Source of the DNA: DATHWB01 sp040880725
GTDB lineage: Bacteria; Actinomycetota; Acidimicrobiia; Spongiisociales; ZC4RG35
DNA: 64,000 nucleotides
Assembly: GCA_040880725.1 (NCBI GenBank)
Contig: JBBDHV010000020.1
Coordinates: forward strand, 74,671-138,670
Direction: 5' to 3'
The position numbers were made by a program, and so were the translations under genes. The notes below the pieces were generated by a model that ran no database searches, had not been told where the DNA came from, and worked only from the letters and a program-made list of their open reading frames with translations. This document shows positions 52,744 through 60,737 of this stretch, one piece after another. Position 1 is the first letter of the stretch, and every line of letters starts with the position of its first letter.

Positions 52744-55638
52744 TCAGGTCAACCTCTGGGCGTAGATCGCAGCCTGGGTGCGGTTGGCGGTTCCGGTCTT
52801 CATCAGGATGCTGCGGACATGGTTGGCCGCGGTGTTGGCACTGATGTAGAGCTGTCCGGCGATCTCTTTGTTACTGAGCCCCGCGGCCAGGAGACGCAGC
52901 ACTTCGAGCTCCCGATCTGTCAGGCCGTCGCCGCGATCCTCCGAGCCGAGTCCTTCGAGCAGTCGCAGCACGCGGACTTGTCCGATCGGACGTGCCAGGT
53001 CGTGCGCCGCGGCGGCGAGTTGCTTTGCCCGCACTCCGTCCCGCTGGCGGAGAAACAGCGCGTGGTGGGCCAGTCCCTCGGCTTCGTGGACGATGGCACC
53101 CATCCTGCGGTCCATCTCGACGGCTGATGTGAAGTGCCGTTCGGCGTCCTCGGTCTCGCCCAGGGCCGCCGCCACCCTCCCCAGATACCGGTCGGCGCTC
53201 CCGAACGGGGCGATGAACTGGCCGCTGACGAGGTTCAGTCCTGTGTAGCGGGCGAGGTAGGGACGGAGCACGCCCAGAGCGTGGTGGTCGTGGACCGCCA
53301 AGGCGGCTTCGGTCATGAACACGAGTTCCATCGGCCATTGGGCGTCATGGACATGGCGGGCGAGGTCACGGTGGAAGAGATGATCGAGCGCCCGGCGTAT
53401 ACCCGGCTCGACACCGAGTTCGGTGTAGAGGGCGAGGAGCCCTGGCACCCACCGTCCGGAGAACGTCTCGGAGCCGTCGATGAGATCCCGAAACCGATCG
53501 AGGCCGCCGGTCTCCCGGTGCATCATGAACATCTGCACCCCGTGTGAGCCCTCGGTGGTGTCCGGTCCGAAGGTCGCACCCAGCCGCAGAGTGCTCTCTG
53601 CCCACTGCAACGAGGCCTCGAATTCACCTTGCAGCAGCGCCCTGCCCTGGGACACGCAGCCCGCCACGTATCCGAAGAACGGCTGGCCGTTCCGCTCCGC
53701 ACTCGTCATGCCATCCGCTGCCGCCGCAGCCAGCGCCGCCCTGTCACCCATCAGGTATGCCGCCATCGCCCGGAAGTAGGCGGCTGAACCAAGAGTGTCG
53801 GAGTCGCCGAGTTCCTTCGCCAGGATGGTGAGGTCGGTCGCACGCGACAGTTGGGCGGTGGCCATGTCCGGTCCCAGCCCGTACCAGAGGCTCGTCTTCA
53901 GGGTGTGGGAGATGACTTCGAGGTCTCCGAGACGCTCGGCCAGTCCAATGGCCCTGGACCCGACCTCCCGCGCCCTGTCGGTCTCACCGGCGAACGCCAA
54001 TGCTCGTCCCAGGCTCCCCAGACCCCGGATGTAGTCGGCATCGGTGTCCGCGAGCCCGGAATCTCCCAGTGCGGACACCAGCAGGTCGGCCGGCTTGGTG
54101 TTGGCGAGGCCCGGACGCCAGTTGGCGTCTTCGTATCCAACGGCTGCCCGCAACCGCACCATTGGATCGCCCATTGCCGACAGCCGCTCGTAGATGGCTC
54201 GTGCACGGGCGAAATCACCGGCTCGGAGATGATTGGCAGCGGCGGCGAAGAGCAGTTCGGACCGGTCTTCTGTTTCGATCTCGGGAAGCGCCGCCGCCCG
54301 TTCGAACCACACCGCCGCCTCTTCGAACGCCAGGCTTCGTTCGCTCAACATCCCCGCTTCGCTGGCATACCTCCTGGCGAGGGCGTGGTTCCCGAGCACG
54401 TGGGATGCGAGGAAGTGGTGTGCGAGGCGTGGGACGAAAGACGGGTCCCCGGCATGGGCTTCGAGGGCACGTCCCGCCTGGGCATGCAAAGCCGCCAGAC
54501 GGGAGGAGGCGAGTCGAACGATGACCGTCTCCCGGGTGAGGGCATGGACGAACGAGTAGTTCCCGGCTTCTTCTCCCACCGGTTCGACGAGTCCCACCGC
54601 TTCGGCGGCATCCAGGGCGGTGAGTACCTGCGATGTCTCCGTTCCGACCGCATCAGCCAACGTGCGTACGTCGAAGGTGTCGCCGATCACCGCTGCCATC
54701 TCGACGATGGGCCGGACATGGTCTCCGAGTCCTGCGAGTCGGCGTTCGATGGTGTCGCCGATCGATGCGGGAACCGGCGTGTGGGAACGGAGTGCGGCGA
54801 TGCCTCCTCTCCGTTCGAGGTCCAGCCACATCTCACGCAGGAAGAAGGGGTTGCCGCCGGTCCTGTCACGGAGCATCGCCGCCGGTGCCCTGGCGGCGGA
54901 CAGCGAGACGCCGGTGTGGGTGCTGAGGTATTCGGCGATGGCCTCGGTGTCCAAGCCGCCGACGTCCAGTCGCCGGATTCCCTCCAGCCGATGAAGCTCG
55001 GAGATGCGCTCGGCAAGTTCGTCCGACCGGTCCGGATCGGTCGTCCGGAACGTCCCGATCACGAGGACCGGCGACGTGATGGTTTCCCGGATGACGTGAT
55101 CCAAGAGGGCGAGGGTGGGCCGGTGCGCCCAGTGGAGATCGTCGAACACGAGGACGAGAGGCCGCTCCGCGCTCAGGTCCGTGAACAACCGGGCGACTGC
55201 GTCGAACAGATCCCGTCGCACTTCGGCGACACCGGGTGAGGCGTGGACCTCGGGATCGAGATGCCGCAGCACGGCGGGGGAGAGCAGTCCGAGTTCGGGA
55301 CCGCTCTCGGCGAGGAACGGGGCGAGTGCTCCCGGTTCTGCTGCCGCGACCAGTTGATCCAGCATCTCGGCGAACGGCTGGAAGGGCACGCCGGCTTCGG
55401 GGGTGGAGGTGCCGACGAGAACCGTCACCCCCATGTCGTGTACTACCCCGCTGACTTCGGCGGCCAGTCGGGTCTTGCCTGCGCCCGGCTCACCTCCGAT
55501 GAACACCACTCGACGACGGGAGGCTTCGACTGCGGCCCACACGTCTTCGAAGACGGCCAGTTCCACTTCGCGACCCACGAGCGGATCCTGCCGCATCGCA
55601 GCAAGACGGGGTACCAGCGGGGGAGTTGTGAACGGCAC
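52744..55638 (-). CDS. Large ATP-binding LuxR-family regulator
   Basis: It has 964 residues. A STAND/AAA ATPase module begins near 18 (DPLVGREVELAVFEDVW), with Walker A GGEPGAGKTRLA (48-59) and Walker B VLVFDDLHWA (about 165-175). TPR-like repeats fill about 400-880. The C-terminal LuxR helix-turn-helix (about 900-960: LTDRELEVLRLLAAGLSNK, ISANTAANHVRSILMKTG) ends it. Such MalT-like proteins activate transcription when a ligand binds. The target is unknown; the divergent oxidase gene at 55792 is the nearest candidate. Other starts a few codons in are possible. Confidence 0.9.
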   Translation of the reverse strand: MPFTTPPLVPRLAAMRQDPLVGREVELAVFEDVWAAVEASRRRVVFIGGEPGAGKTRLAAEVSGVVHDMGVTVLVGTSTPEAGVPFQPFAEMLDQLVAAAEPGALAPFLAESGPELGLLSPAVLRHLDPEVHASPGVAEVRRDLFDAVARLFTDLSAERPLVLVFDDLHWAHRPTLALLDHVIRETITSPVLVIGTFRTTDPDRSDELAERISELHRLEGIRRLDVGGLDTEAIAEYLSTHTGVSLSAARAPAAMLRDRTGGNPFFLREMWLDLERRGGIAALRSHTPVPASIGDTIERRLAGLGDHVRPIVEMAAVIGDTFDVRTLADAVGTETSQVLTALDAAEAVGLVEPVGEEAGNYSFVHALTRETVIVRLASSRLAALHAQAGRALEAHAGDPSFVPRLAHHFLASHVLGNHALARRYASEAGMLSERSLAFEEAAVWFERAAALPEIETEDRSELLFAAAANHLRAGDFARARAIYERLSAMGDPMVRLRAAVGYEDANWRPGLANTKPADLLVSALGDSGLADTDADYIRGLGSLGRALAFAGETDRAREVGSRAIGLAERLGDLEVISHTLKTSLWYGLGPDMATAQLSRATDLTILAKELGDSDTLGSAAYFRAMAAYLMGDRAALAAAAADGMTSAERNGQPFFGYVAGCVSQGRALLQGEFEASLQWAESTLRLGATFGPDTTEGSHGVQMFMMHRETGGLDRFRDLIDGSETFSGRWVPGLLALYTELGVEPGIRRALDHLFHRDLARHVHDAQWPMELVFMTEAALAVHDHHALGVLRPYLARYTGLNLVSGQFIAPFGSADRYLGRVAAALGETEDAERHFTSAVEMDRRMGAIVHEAEGLAHHALFLRQRDGVRAKQLAAAAHDLARPIGQVRVLRLLEGLGSEDRGDGLTDRELEVLRLLAAGLSNKEIAGQLYISANTAANHVRSILMKTGTANRTQAAIYAQRLT

Positions 55639-55791
55639 CAGGAGTCCACGGTACCGGTGGACGGGTTCGGGCGTCGATAGTCAGATCTGACCATCCGCCC
55701 CCGGCCGCACAAAGGTCGATTCCGGTCATGACGCGGCTCGGTGCACCCCGTACGTTCTTCGGAAGACCCCGCAATGGAGGAAAGAGGGACG

Positions 55792-57156
55792 ATGACCATC
55801 GACACACGACTACGCGACGAGATCGAAGGACGGGTGATCACCCCCGCCGACGCCGACTACGACGAGGCCCGTGCGGTCTACAACGCAATGATCGACCGTG
55901 AGCCCGCACTCATCGCCCAATGCACGTCAACGGACGATGTCGTCGCAGCCCTCGCAGACGGCCGGCGCTCAGGACTCCCCATCGCTGTGCGGGGCGGCGG
56001 ACACAACGGTCCGGGGTTCGGCACGGTCGACGGCGGCATGGTGATCGACCTCTCGGCAATGCGCGGCGTCGAAGTCGACGCTGCGCGCCGTACTGCCACC
56101 GTGCGGGGCGGTTCGGTGTGGGGCGAAGTCGACGAGGCCACCCACGAACACGGTCTGGCCACCCCGTCGGGGATCATCTCGACGACCGGGGTGGGAGGCC
56201 TCACCCTGGGCGGTGGCCACGGCTACCTGTCGAGGAAGTACGGGCTGACGATCGACAACCTCCTCGAGGCCGAGGTCGTGCTCGCGGACGGGCGTGTCGT
56301 CACTGCCTCGGAAGACGAGAACCCTGACCTCTTCTGGGCGATCCGCGGCGGCGGAGGCAACTTCGGCATCGTCACGTCGTTCACGTTCCGGCTCCACCCG
56401 GTGAAGAACGTCATCGGCGGACCGACAGCATGGCCGATGTCGCAGACCGCAGACGTCATGAAGTGGTTCACCGAGTTCATGCCCGCCCAGGACGAGGACA
56501 TGTACGGCTTCTTCCTGACGATGACCGTGCCGCCGGTGGATACCTTCCCCGAGGCTTTCCACATGCACAAGGCGTGTGCGGTGGTGTGGGCTTACACGGG
56601 TGAGCCGGGAGACGCCGAGGAGGCGTTCGCACCGGTCCGGGAGATGGAACCGGCCTTCGACGGGACCGGAGAGGTGCCGTATCCGGCGCTCAACTCCGCT
56701 TTCGACGGGCTCTACCCGAAGGGTCTGCAGTGGTACTGGAGGGGAGACTTCTTCCGGGATGTTCCCGCCGGGGCCATCGACGCCCACGTCCGCTTCGGCG
56801 AGCAACTCCCGACGATGCATTCGTCGATGCACCTCTATCCCATCGACGGAGCCGTGAATCGGGTCCCCGAGGAGGCCACCGCCTGGGCCTACCGCGACGC
56901 CACGTATTCGCAGGTGATCGTCGGCGTCGACCCCGACCCTGCCAACGCCGAGACCATCAAGGAATGGACCGTCGACTACTGGGAGGCCACCCATCCCTAT
57001 TCGGCCGGCGGGGCCTACGTCAACTTCATGATGGACGAGGGCCAGGACCGGGTGCGAGCGACATACGGCAACAACTACGACCGTCTCGCCCGCATCAAGG
57101 GCGTCTACGACCCCGAGAACGTGTTCCGGATCAACCAGAACATCCGTCCCGCCTGA
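55792..57156 (+). CDS. FAD-linked oxidoreductase (berberine-bridge family)
   Basis: It has 454 residues from ATG 55792, behind GGAGGAAAGAGGG. The FAD domain has IAVRGGGHNGPGFG, with His71 as the probable flavin-attachment residue; ATPSGIISTTGVGGLTLGGG (about 123-142) lies on the isoalloxazine side. The partner Cys of bicovalent members is replaced here (GGGHGYLSRKYGL), so single attachment is likely. The BBE tail NYDRLARIKGVYDPENVF is present. Substrate unknown. The gene is divergent from the LuxR regulator. Confidence 0.9.
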   Translation: MTIDTRLRDEIEGRVITPADADYDEARAVYNAMIDREPALIAQCTSTDDVVAALADGRRSGLPIAVRGGGHNGPGFGTVDGGMVIDLSAMRGVEVDAARRTATVRGGSVWGEVDEATHEHGLATPSGIISTTGVGGLTLGGGHGYLSRKYGLTIDNLLEAEVVLADGRVVTASEDENPDLFWAIRGGGGNFGIVTSFTFRLHPVKNVIGGPTAWPMSQTADVMKWFTEFMPAQDEDMYGFFLTMTVPPVDTFPEAFHMHKACAVVWAYTGEPGDAEEAFAPVREMEPAFDGTGEVPYPALNSAFDGLYPKGLQWYWRGDFFRDVPAGAIDAHVRFGEQLPTMHSSMHLYPIDGAVNRVPEEATAWAYRDATYSQVIVGVDPDPANAETIKEWTVDYWEATHPYSAGGAYVNFMMDEGQDRVRATYGNNYDRLARIKGVYDPENVFRINQNIRPA

Positions 57157-57210
57157 AACCGCCCACCGACAACAGGAATCACTTGGGCGTCGCCTTCCAA
57201 GTCCACCGGA

Positions 57211-57216
57211 TAGCGT
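57211..57216 (+). promoter_or_regulatory. -10 box (TAGCGT) of a probable leaderless transcript
   Basis: The box is 6 nt upstream of GTG 57223. A copy of this box with its first T changed to C lies before the dead start at 63133. Confidence 0.45.
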
Positions 57217-57222
57217 GGCATC

Positions 57223-58440
57223 GTGGGCAGCGCAGTGGGATCCCGATGGCGGTGGGCGGCAATGGTGCTGGCCGTCGCTCTGTTCGTCCCCGCCGCGGGT
57301 GTCTCAGCAGATCCGTCCCGGCCGGGCGGGACGTTCATCGACGACAACGCCAATCAGCACGAGCCGAACATCGAGGCGGTCGCCGCCGCCGGGATCACCG
57401 CCGGATGCGATTCGACTGCCCGCCTGTACTGCCCGTCTGCTCCGGTGAGCCGCGCCGAGATGGCGACCTTCCTGATCCGGGCGCTGGGAGAGTCGTCAGC
57501 AGGTGCGTATCAGGGCATCTTCTCCGACGTGCCTGCCGGCCAGTGGTACACGGCGACGGTGGAACGGGCGGCCAGCCTGGGCATCACCTCCGGCTACCCC
57601 GACGGCACGTTCCGTCCTGATGCCCCGGTGAGCCGGGCGGAGATGTCGGCGCTGTTGCTGCGGGCACTTGGCGAGGACACGAACCTCCCGGCTTCAGCGG
57701 GGTCCTTCTCCGATGTGCCTGCGGACGCCTGGTTCGCTCCCTACGTCGAACAGATGCGATTGCTCGGCTATACGCAGGGATGTGGTGGGGGAGCGTTCTG
57801 CCCGTTCGCCCAGGTGCGTAGGGACGAGATGGCGAGCTTCATCGCCCGGGGATTCGGACTGGCGCCCATCCAGCCGGCACCGCCGGAGACCGCTTTGGTG
57901 GTGTCGATCACCGACGGGGACACCATCCGGGTGCTGGTCAACGGGGTGAACGAACCGGTCCGCCTCATCGGGATCGACGCCCCCGAACAGAACGAGTGCG
58001 GCTCGGACCAGGCCACAGCTCGCCTCAGCCAACTGGTGGCGAACCGCACCGTGACATTGGTGAAGGACGTCTCGGAACGTGACGGCTTCGGGCGTCTTCT
58101 CCGCCACGTCTGGGTGGGCGAGACGTTCGTCGACCGGACAATGGTCGCCGACGGGTGGGCCCATGCCGTCCGGTACCCGCCGGACACGACCTACGCCCCG
58201 CTCCTCGAAGCCGCCCAGTCCCAAGCTCAGGCGGCCGGAGTAGGAATCTGGAGTGCCTCTGCAGGATGCGTCACCCAACAACCACCGTCCGGCTGCCACG
58301 CCGCCTACCCAACGGTGTGCATTCCCCCAGCACCCCCCGACCTCGACTGCGGCGACATCCCCCACCGCCGCTTCCAAGTGCTCCCACCCGACCCCCACAA
58401 CTTCGACGGCGACGGCGACGGAATCGGCTGCGAGTCGTGA
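57223..58440 (+). CDS. Secreted SLH-thermonuclease-excalibur protein
   Basis: It has 405 residues from GTG 57223. A signal peptide (about 1-30) precedes three SLH modules (about 37-220; each with an R-AEM or R-DEM motif). A staphylococcal-nuclease-type domain follows (about 225-345: SITDGDTIRVLVNG, VRLIGIDAPEQNECGSD, VSERDGFGRLLRHVWVGE). The catalytic Asp/Arg/Glu pattern (DGDT, VRLIGID, and DGFGRLLR) is present. An excalibur-type Ca-binding motif (DGDGDGIGCES) ends it. A surface-anchored secreted nuclease, possibly for phosphate scavenging or DNA defence, is inferred. Confidence 0.88.
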   Translation: MGSAVGSRWRWAAMVLAVALFVPAAGVSADPSRPGGTFIDDNANQHEPNIEAVAAAGITAGCDSTARLYCPSAPVSRAEMATFLIRALGESSAGAYQGIFSDVPAGQWYTATVERAASLGITSGYPDGTFRPDAPVSRAEMSALLLRALGEDTNLPASAGSFSDVPADAWFAPYVEQMRLLGYTQGCGGGAFCPFAQVRRDEMASFIARGFGLAPIQPAPPETALVVSITDGDTIRVLVNGVNEPVRLIGIDAPEQNECGSDQATARLSQLVANRTVTLVKDVSERDGFGRLLRHVWVGETFVDRTMVADGWAHAVRYPPDTTYAPLLEAAQSQAQAAGVGIWSASAGCVTQQPPSGCHAAYPTVCIPPAPPDLDCGDIPHRRFQVLPPDPHNFDGDGDGIGCES

Positions 58441-58449
58441 ACGGCCTTG

Positions 58450-58476
58450 TTCGATTACGACGAACGTCGTATCGAA
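58450..58476. promoter_or_regulatory. Near-perfect palindrome between the nuclease and Tat genes
   Basis: Arms TTCGATTACGACG and CGTCGTATCGAA (one extra T in the left arm) surround AA. It lies about 60 bp before the first Tat-protein gene and 10 bp after the nuclease stop. It may be an operator for the Tat pair or a transcript end. Confidence 0.45.
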
Positions 58477-58533
58477 ACCCCTGGGTCTTATCCGTATCGT
58501 GGTGCGAAGCAGAGAAGAGTGGAAGGGAAATCG

Positions 58534-59151
58534 ATGTCAGACCAGCAGACCGGGGTGACGCGACGGGACGTTCTCAAGCGGGGGGCGCTGTTCGGCGGTG
58601 CCTTGATTTGGGCAACGCCCGTTGTGCAGACGGTCGGAATGCAGCGCGCTCAAGCGCAAGTGGTGAGCCCTGAACTGTTGTTCTTCGACGACTTCAGCCA
58701 AGACGGACCTCCAGCCCTCAACTTCAACGCTTTCCTGAACTGGAACGTGACCGACGGCACGGTGGACTTGCTCGCGCCTGGGCCCAATCCCTACGGCATC
58801 CCACCTGATCTGTCGACGACCAACTATGTCGACCTCGACGGCTCGACTGGCAATGCCGGACGCCTCGAGACCAAGGACACATTCTTGTTGGAAGTCGGGT
58901 CTACCTACCGGCTCACCTTCGCCCTCGCGGGCAATAACCGCAATGCGGCGGCCGAGACCGTCACGGTGCAGCTCGTCAACGGTGGCGTGCTCTTCACCAA
59001 CATGTACACCCGGGCCGAAAACGCGGGCTTCAGCAACGAGACTGTCGTCATCGCCGGTGCTGGAAACGCCGTCAAGATCGTGTTCGACCACGCAGGCGGA
59101 GACAACATCGGACTTCTTCTCGACTTCGTTCGGTTGGAGCAGATCAGCTAG
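58534..59151 (+). CDS. Tat-exported protein 1 (jelly-roll-like)
   Basis: It has 205 residues from ATG 58534, behind GGAAGGG. The Tat motif TRRDVLKRG (Arg10-Arg11) precedes a hydrophobic stretch and an AQAQ cleavage region near 42. The mature part (about 43-205) is beta-rich, with a pattern like DUF642/carbohydrate-binding jelly rolls (DDFSQDG, YVDLDGSTGNAGRLE, LLLDFVRLEQ). No catalytic residues are evident. It is 9 bp from a paralogous Tat gene. A sugar-binding role is inferred. Confidence 0.75.
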   Translation: MSDQQTGVTRRDVLKRGALFGGALIWATPVVQTVGMQRAQAQVVSPELLFFDDFSQDGPPALNFNAFLNWNVTDGTVDLLAPGPNPYGIPPDLSTTNYVDLDGSTGNAGRLETKDTFLLEVGSTYRLTFALAGNNRNAAAETVTVQLVNGGVLFTNMYTRAENAGFSNETVVIAGAGNAVKIVFDHAGGDNIGLLLDFVRLEQIS

Positions 59152-59160
59152 GGAGGCATG

Positions 59161-59685
59161 ATGAGCGAGCAACCGTATTCTGGGCTCACTCGGCGAGAGG
59201 TACTGAAGCGGGGCGCCATATTTGGAGGTGCTCTGGTGTGGGCGACTCCCGTCGTACAGACAGTCGGGATGAGCAGTGCCCGTGCCCAGACGGTGAGCGA
59301 AGGTCGCGAATGCTGGACGATCAAACTCGAACGTACGGATGATGACAACCTCGCCCCGCTCGCCTGTGATGACGTCATCAGCAACAATCCGAACCTAATC
59401 AGCTGTCTCACGGAGACGAACCGGTTCTATCCGAACGGCTGTGACGGCCCATGGCTTGACGGATACGCCGAAGGCGAATCCGAGGAAGGGTCAAATGTGT
59501 ACTTCGTCCGTTTCGACCCCGACTGCGATCCCGTCGAGATCCTCGAGGCGTGCGGTGTCTGGGACCAGTCGAACACAAACCCCGCCCAGGTCAGCGGACC
59601 TGACGTTGACGGGTACTGGCGATTCGAAGTCGACACGGGCGGACAGGACCTCTCCCATCTGGAGATCGCATTCTGCTGCGGTTGA
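59161..59685 (+). CDS. Tat-exported cysteine-rich protein 2
   Basis: It has 174 residues from ATG 59161 (GGGAGG four bases upstream; ATG 59158 is too close to it). The signal region TRREVLKRGAIFGGALVWA is almost identical to its neighbour's, but the mature part differs. It contains eight cysteines, ending in FCCG, and is acidic. Tat export implies folding, and probably disulfide or cofactor assembly, before or during transport. No family recognised. Confidence 0.75.
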   Translation: MSEQPYSGLTRREVLKRGAIFGGALVWATPVVQTVGMSSARAQTVSEGRECWTIKLERTDDDNLAPLACDDVISNNPNLISCLTETNRFYPNGCDGPWLDGYAEGESEEGSNVYFVRFDPDCDPVEILEACGVWDQSNTNPAQVSGPDVDGYWRFEVDTGGQDLSHLEIAFCCG

Positions 59686-59745
59686 TCGCCTCGGGCAGGA
59701 CGCGTTCGGGACGGTTAGGGCTGTGTTCCCTCGGATTGTGCAGGG

Positions 59746-59791
59746 TCGGCGTTCCGTCGGGCTGGAGAGGTTCAGTCCGACGGAACGCCGA
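59746..59791. terminator. Long bidirectional terminator hairpin
   Basis: Perfect 15-bp arms TCGGCGTTCCGTCGG / CCGACGGAACGCCGA with a 16-nt loop separate the convergent Tat 2 and PqqD genes; the right arm overlaps the last PqqD codons. Confidence 0.7.
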
Positions 59792-60056
59792 TCAACCCGA
59801 GTTCCGCGAGTCGATCGAGTGTTTGTGAAATGTCGGTCCACGCGTCGGCGTAGTCCAATCCGGTGAGATCATTGATCGCTTCGGCCATCTCCTGTGGACC
59901 AGTCTCACCGTCGCACAACTCCCAGATCGCCCGGGCAGAGGCGTTGAGGAGATGCAGCATGCCTGTTTCCGGGCTGTACACCGCCGTTTGATCGCCGTCC
60001 TGCTGGCCCCAGGATTCACCGCGGCGACGGGGCCGAGTGGTGGTCCAATCGGTCAT
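59772..60056 (-). CDS. PqqD-family peptide-chaperone-like protein
   Basis: It has 94 residues from the ATG at 60056, which overlaps the LuxR stop by 4 bp. The winged-helix fold of PqqD is clear: TAVYSPETGMLHLLNASA, AIWELCDGETGPQEMAEAI, LDRLAELGLIG. PqqD-type domains bind leader peptides of RiPP precursors; homologues also occur beside nucleotidyltransferase and glycan genes. No radical SAM enzyme is in this window. Its partner is unknown; the nucleotidyltransferase-GT4 fusion is the closest candidate. Confidence 0.85.
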   Translation of the reverse strand: MTDWTTTRPRRRGESWGQQDGDQTAVYSPETGMLHLLNASARAIWELCDGETGPQEMAEAINDLTGLDYADAWTDISQTLDRLAELGLIGVPSD

Positions 60057-60664
60057 GATGCCTCCTGTGGTTCGTTGCCCAATCCGCAACGCGTCGCAAA
60101 AGCCATCGCTTCGTTCTGGCTGTGGACGTCGAGCTTGCGGAAGATTCGCATGAGATGTGTGCGGACGGTCCCGGTGGCGATGAAGAGGCGCTGAGCGATC
60201 TCTGCGCGGTCATGACCGCCGGCTAGGAGCTCGAGGACTTGTCGTTCTCGATGCGTGAGGGAGTCGAGTCTGTCGAGATCTGCCCGGGCTGCACGGCGGC
60301 GATGTACGACGTGACGGAGCAGCGCTCCGAGCATCACTGGTGGGACGACGCCATTGCCTTCCGCTACAGCCCGGACTCCATCGGCGACTTGCTCGAGAGA
60401 AGCCCCGAGAGCGATGTAGCCGAGTGCGCCGGCCTCGAGTGCCACGAGCATCCTTTCAGCGTCGTCTTCTCCGATGACGAGGACATTCGATTCGCGAGCG
60501 TGGACCATCACCGCTTTCCCGCTCTCCGGCCGATCGAAGCCCACCACCACCACATCTGCTTCGCCCAGAGTCACAGCGATACCAGGCTCGGCATCCAGAT
60601 AGGCGGACAGAGCAGCCCCGAATGCAGCATCGCTCAATTGCACGTGCACGCGATAGCTTCCCAC
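60053..60664 (-). CDS. LuxR-family regulator with a degenerate receiver
   Basis: It has 203 residues. The C-terminal LuxR HTH is complete (about 135-190: LTHRERQVLELLAGGHDRA, IATGTVRTHLMRIFRKLD). The N-terminal 115 residues have the receiver layout, but where a phospho-acceptor Asp is expected the sequence reads VVVVGFDRP, so phosphorylation control is doubtful. It is translationally coupled to PqqD and divergent from the glycosyltransferase fusion, with a 73-bp intergenic region where it could bind. Confidence 0.85.
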   Translation of the reverse strand: MGSYRVHVQLSDAAFGAALSAYLDAEPGIAVTLGEADVVVVGFDRPESGKAVMVHARESNVLVIGEDDAERMLVALEAGALGYIALGASLEQVADGVRAVAEGNGVVPPVMLGALLRHVVHRRRAARADLDRLDSLTHRERQVLELLAGGHDRAEIAQRLFIATGTVRTHLMRIFRKLDVHSQNEAMAFATRCGLGNEPQEAS

Positions 60665-60737
60665 TTGCCCCTCCCGCGGGTTGGATGACCGTTGGTTAGC
60701 CTCTCGGACAGGCTACTGATCGGGTGGCGAGGTCGGA

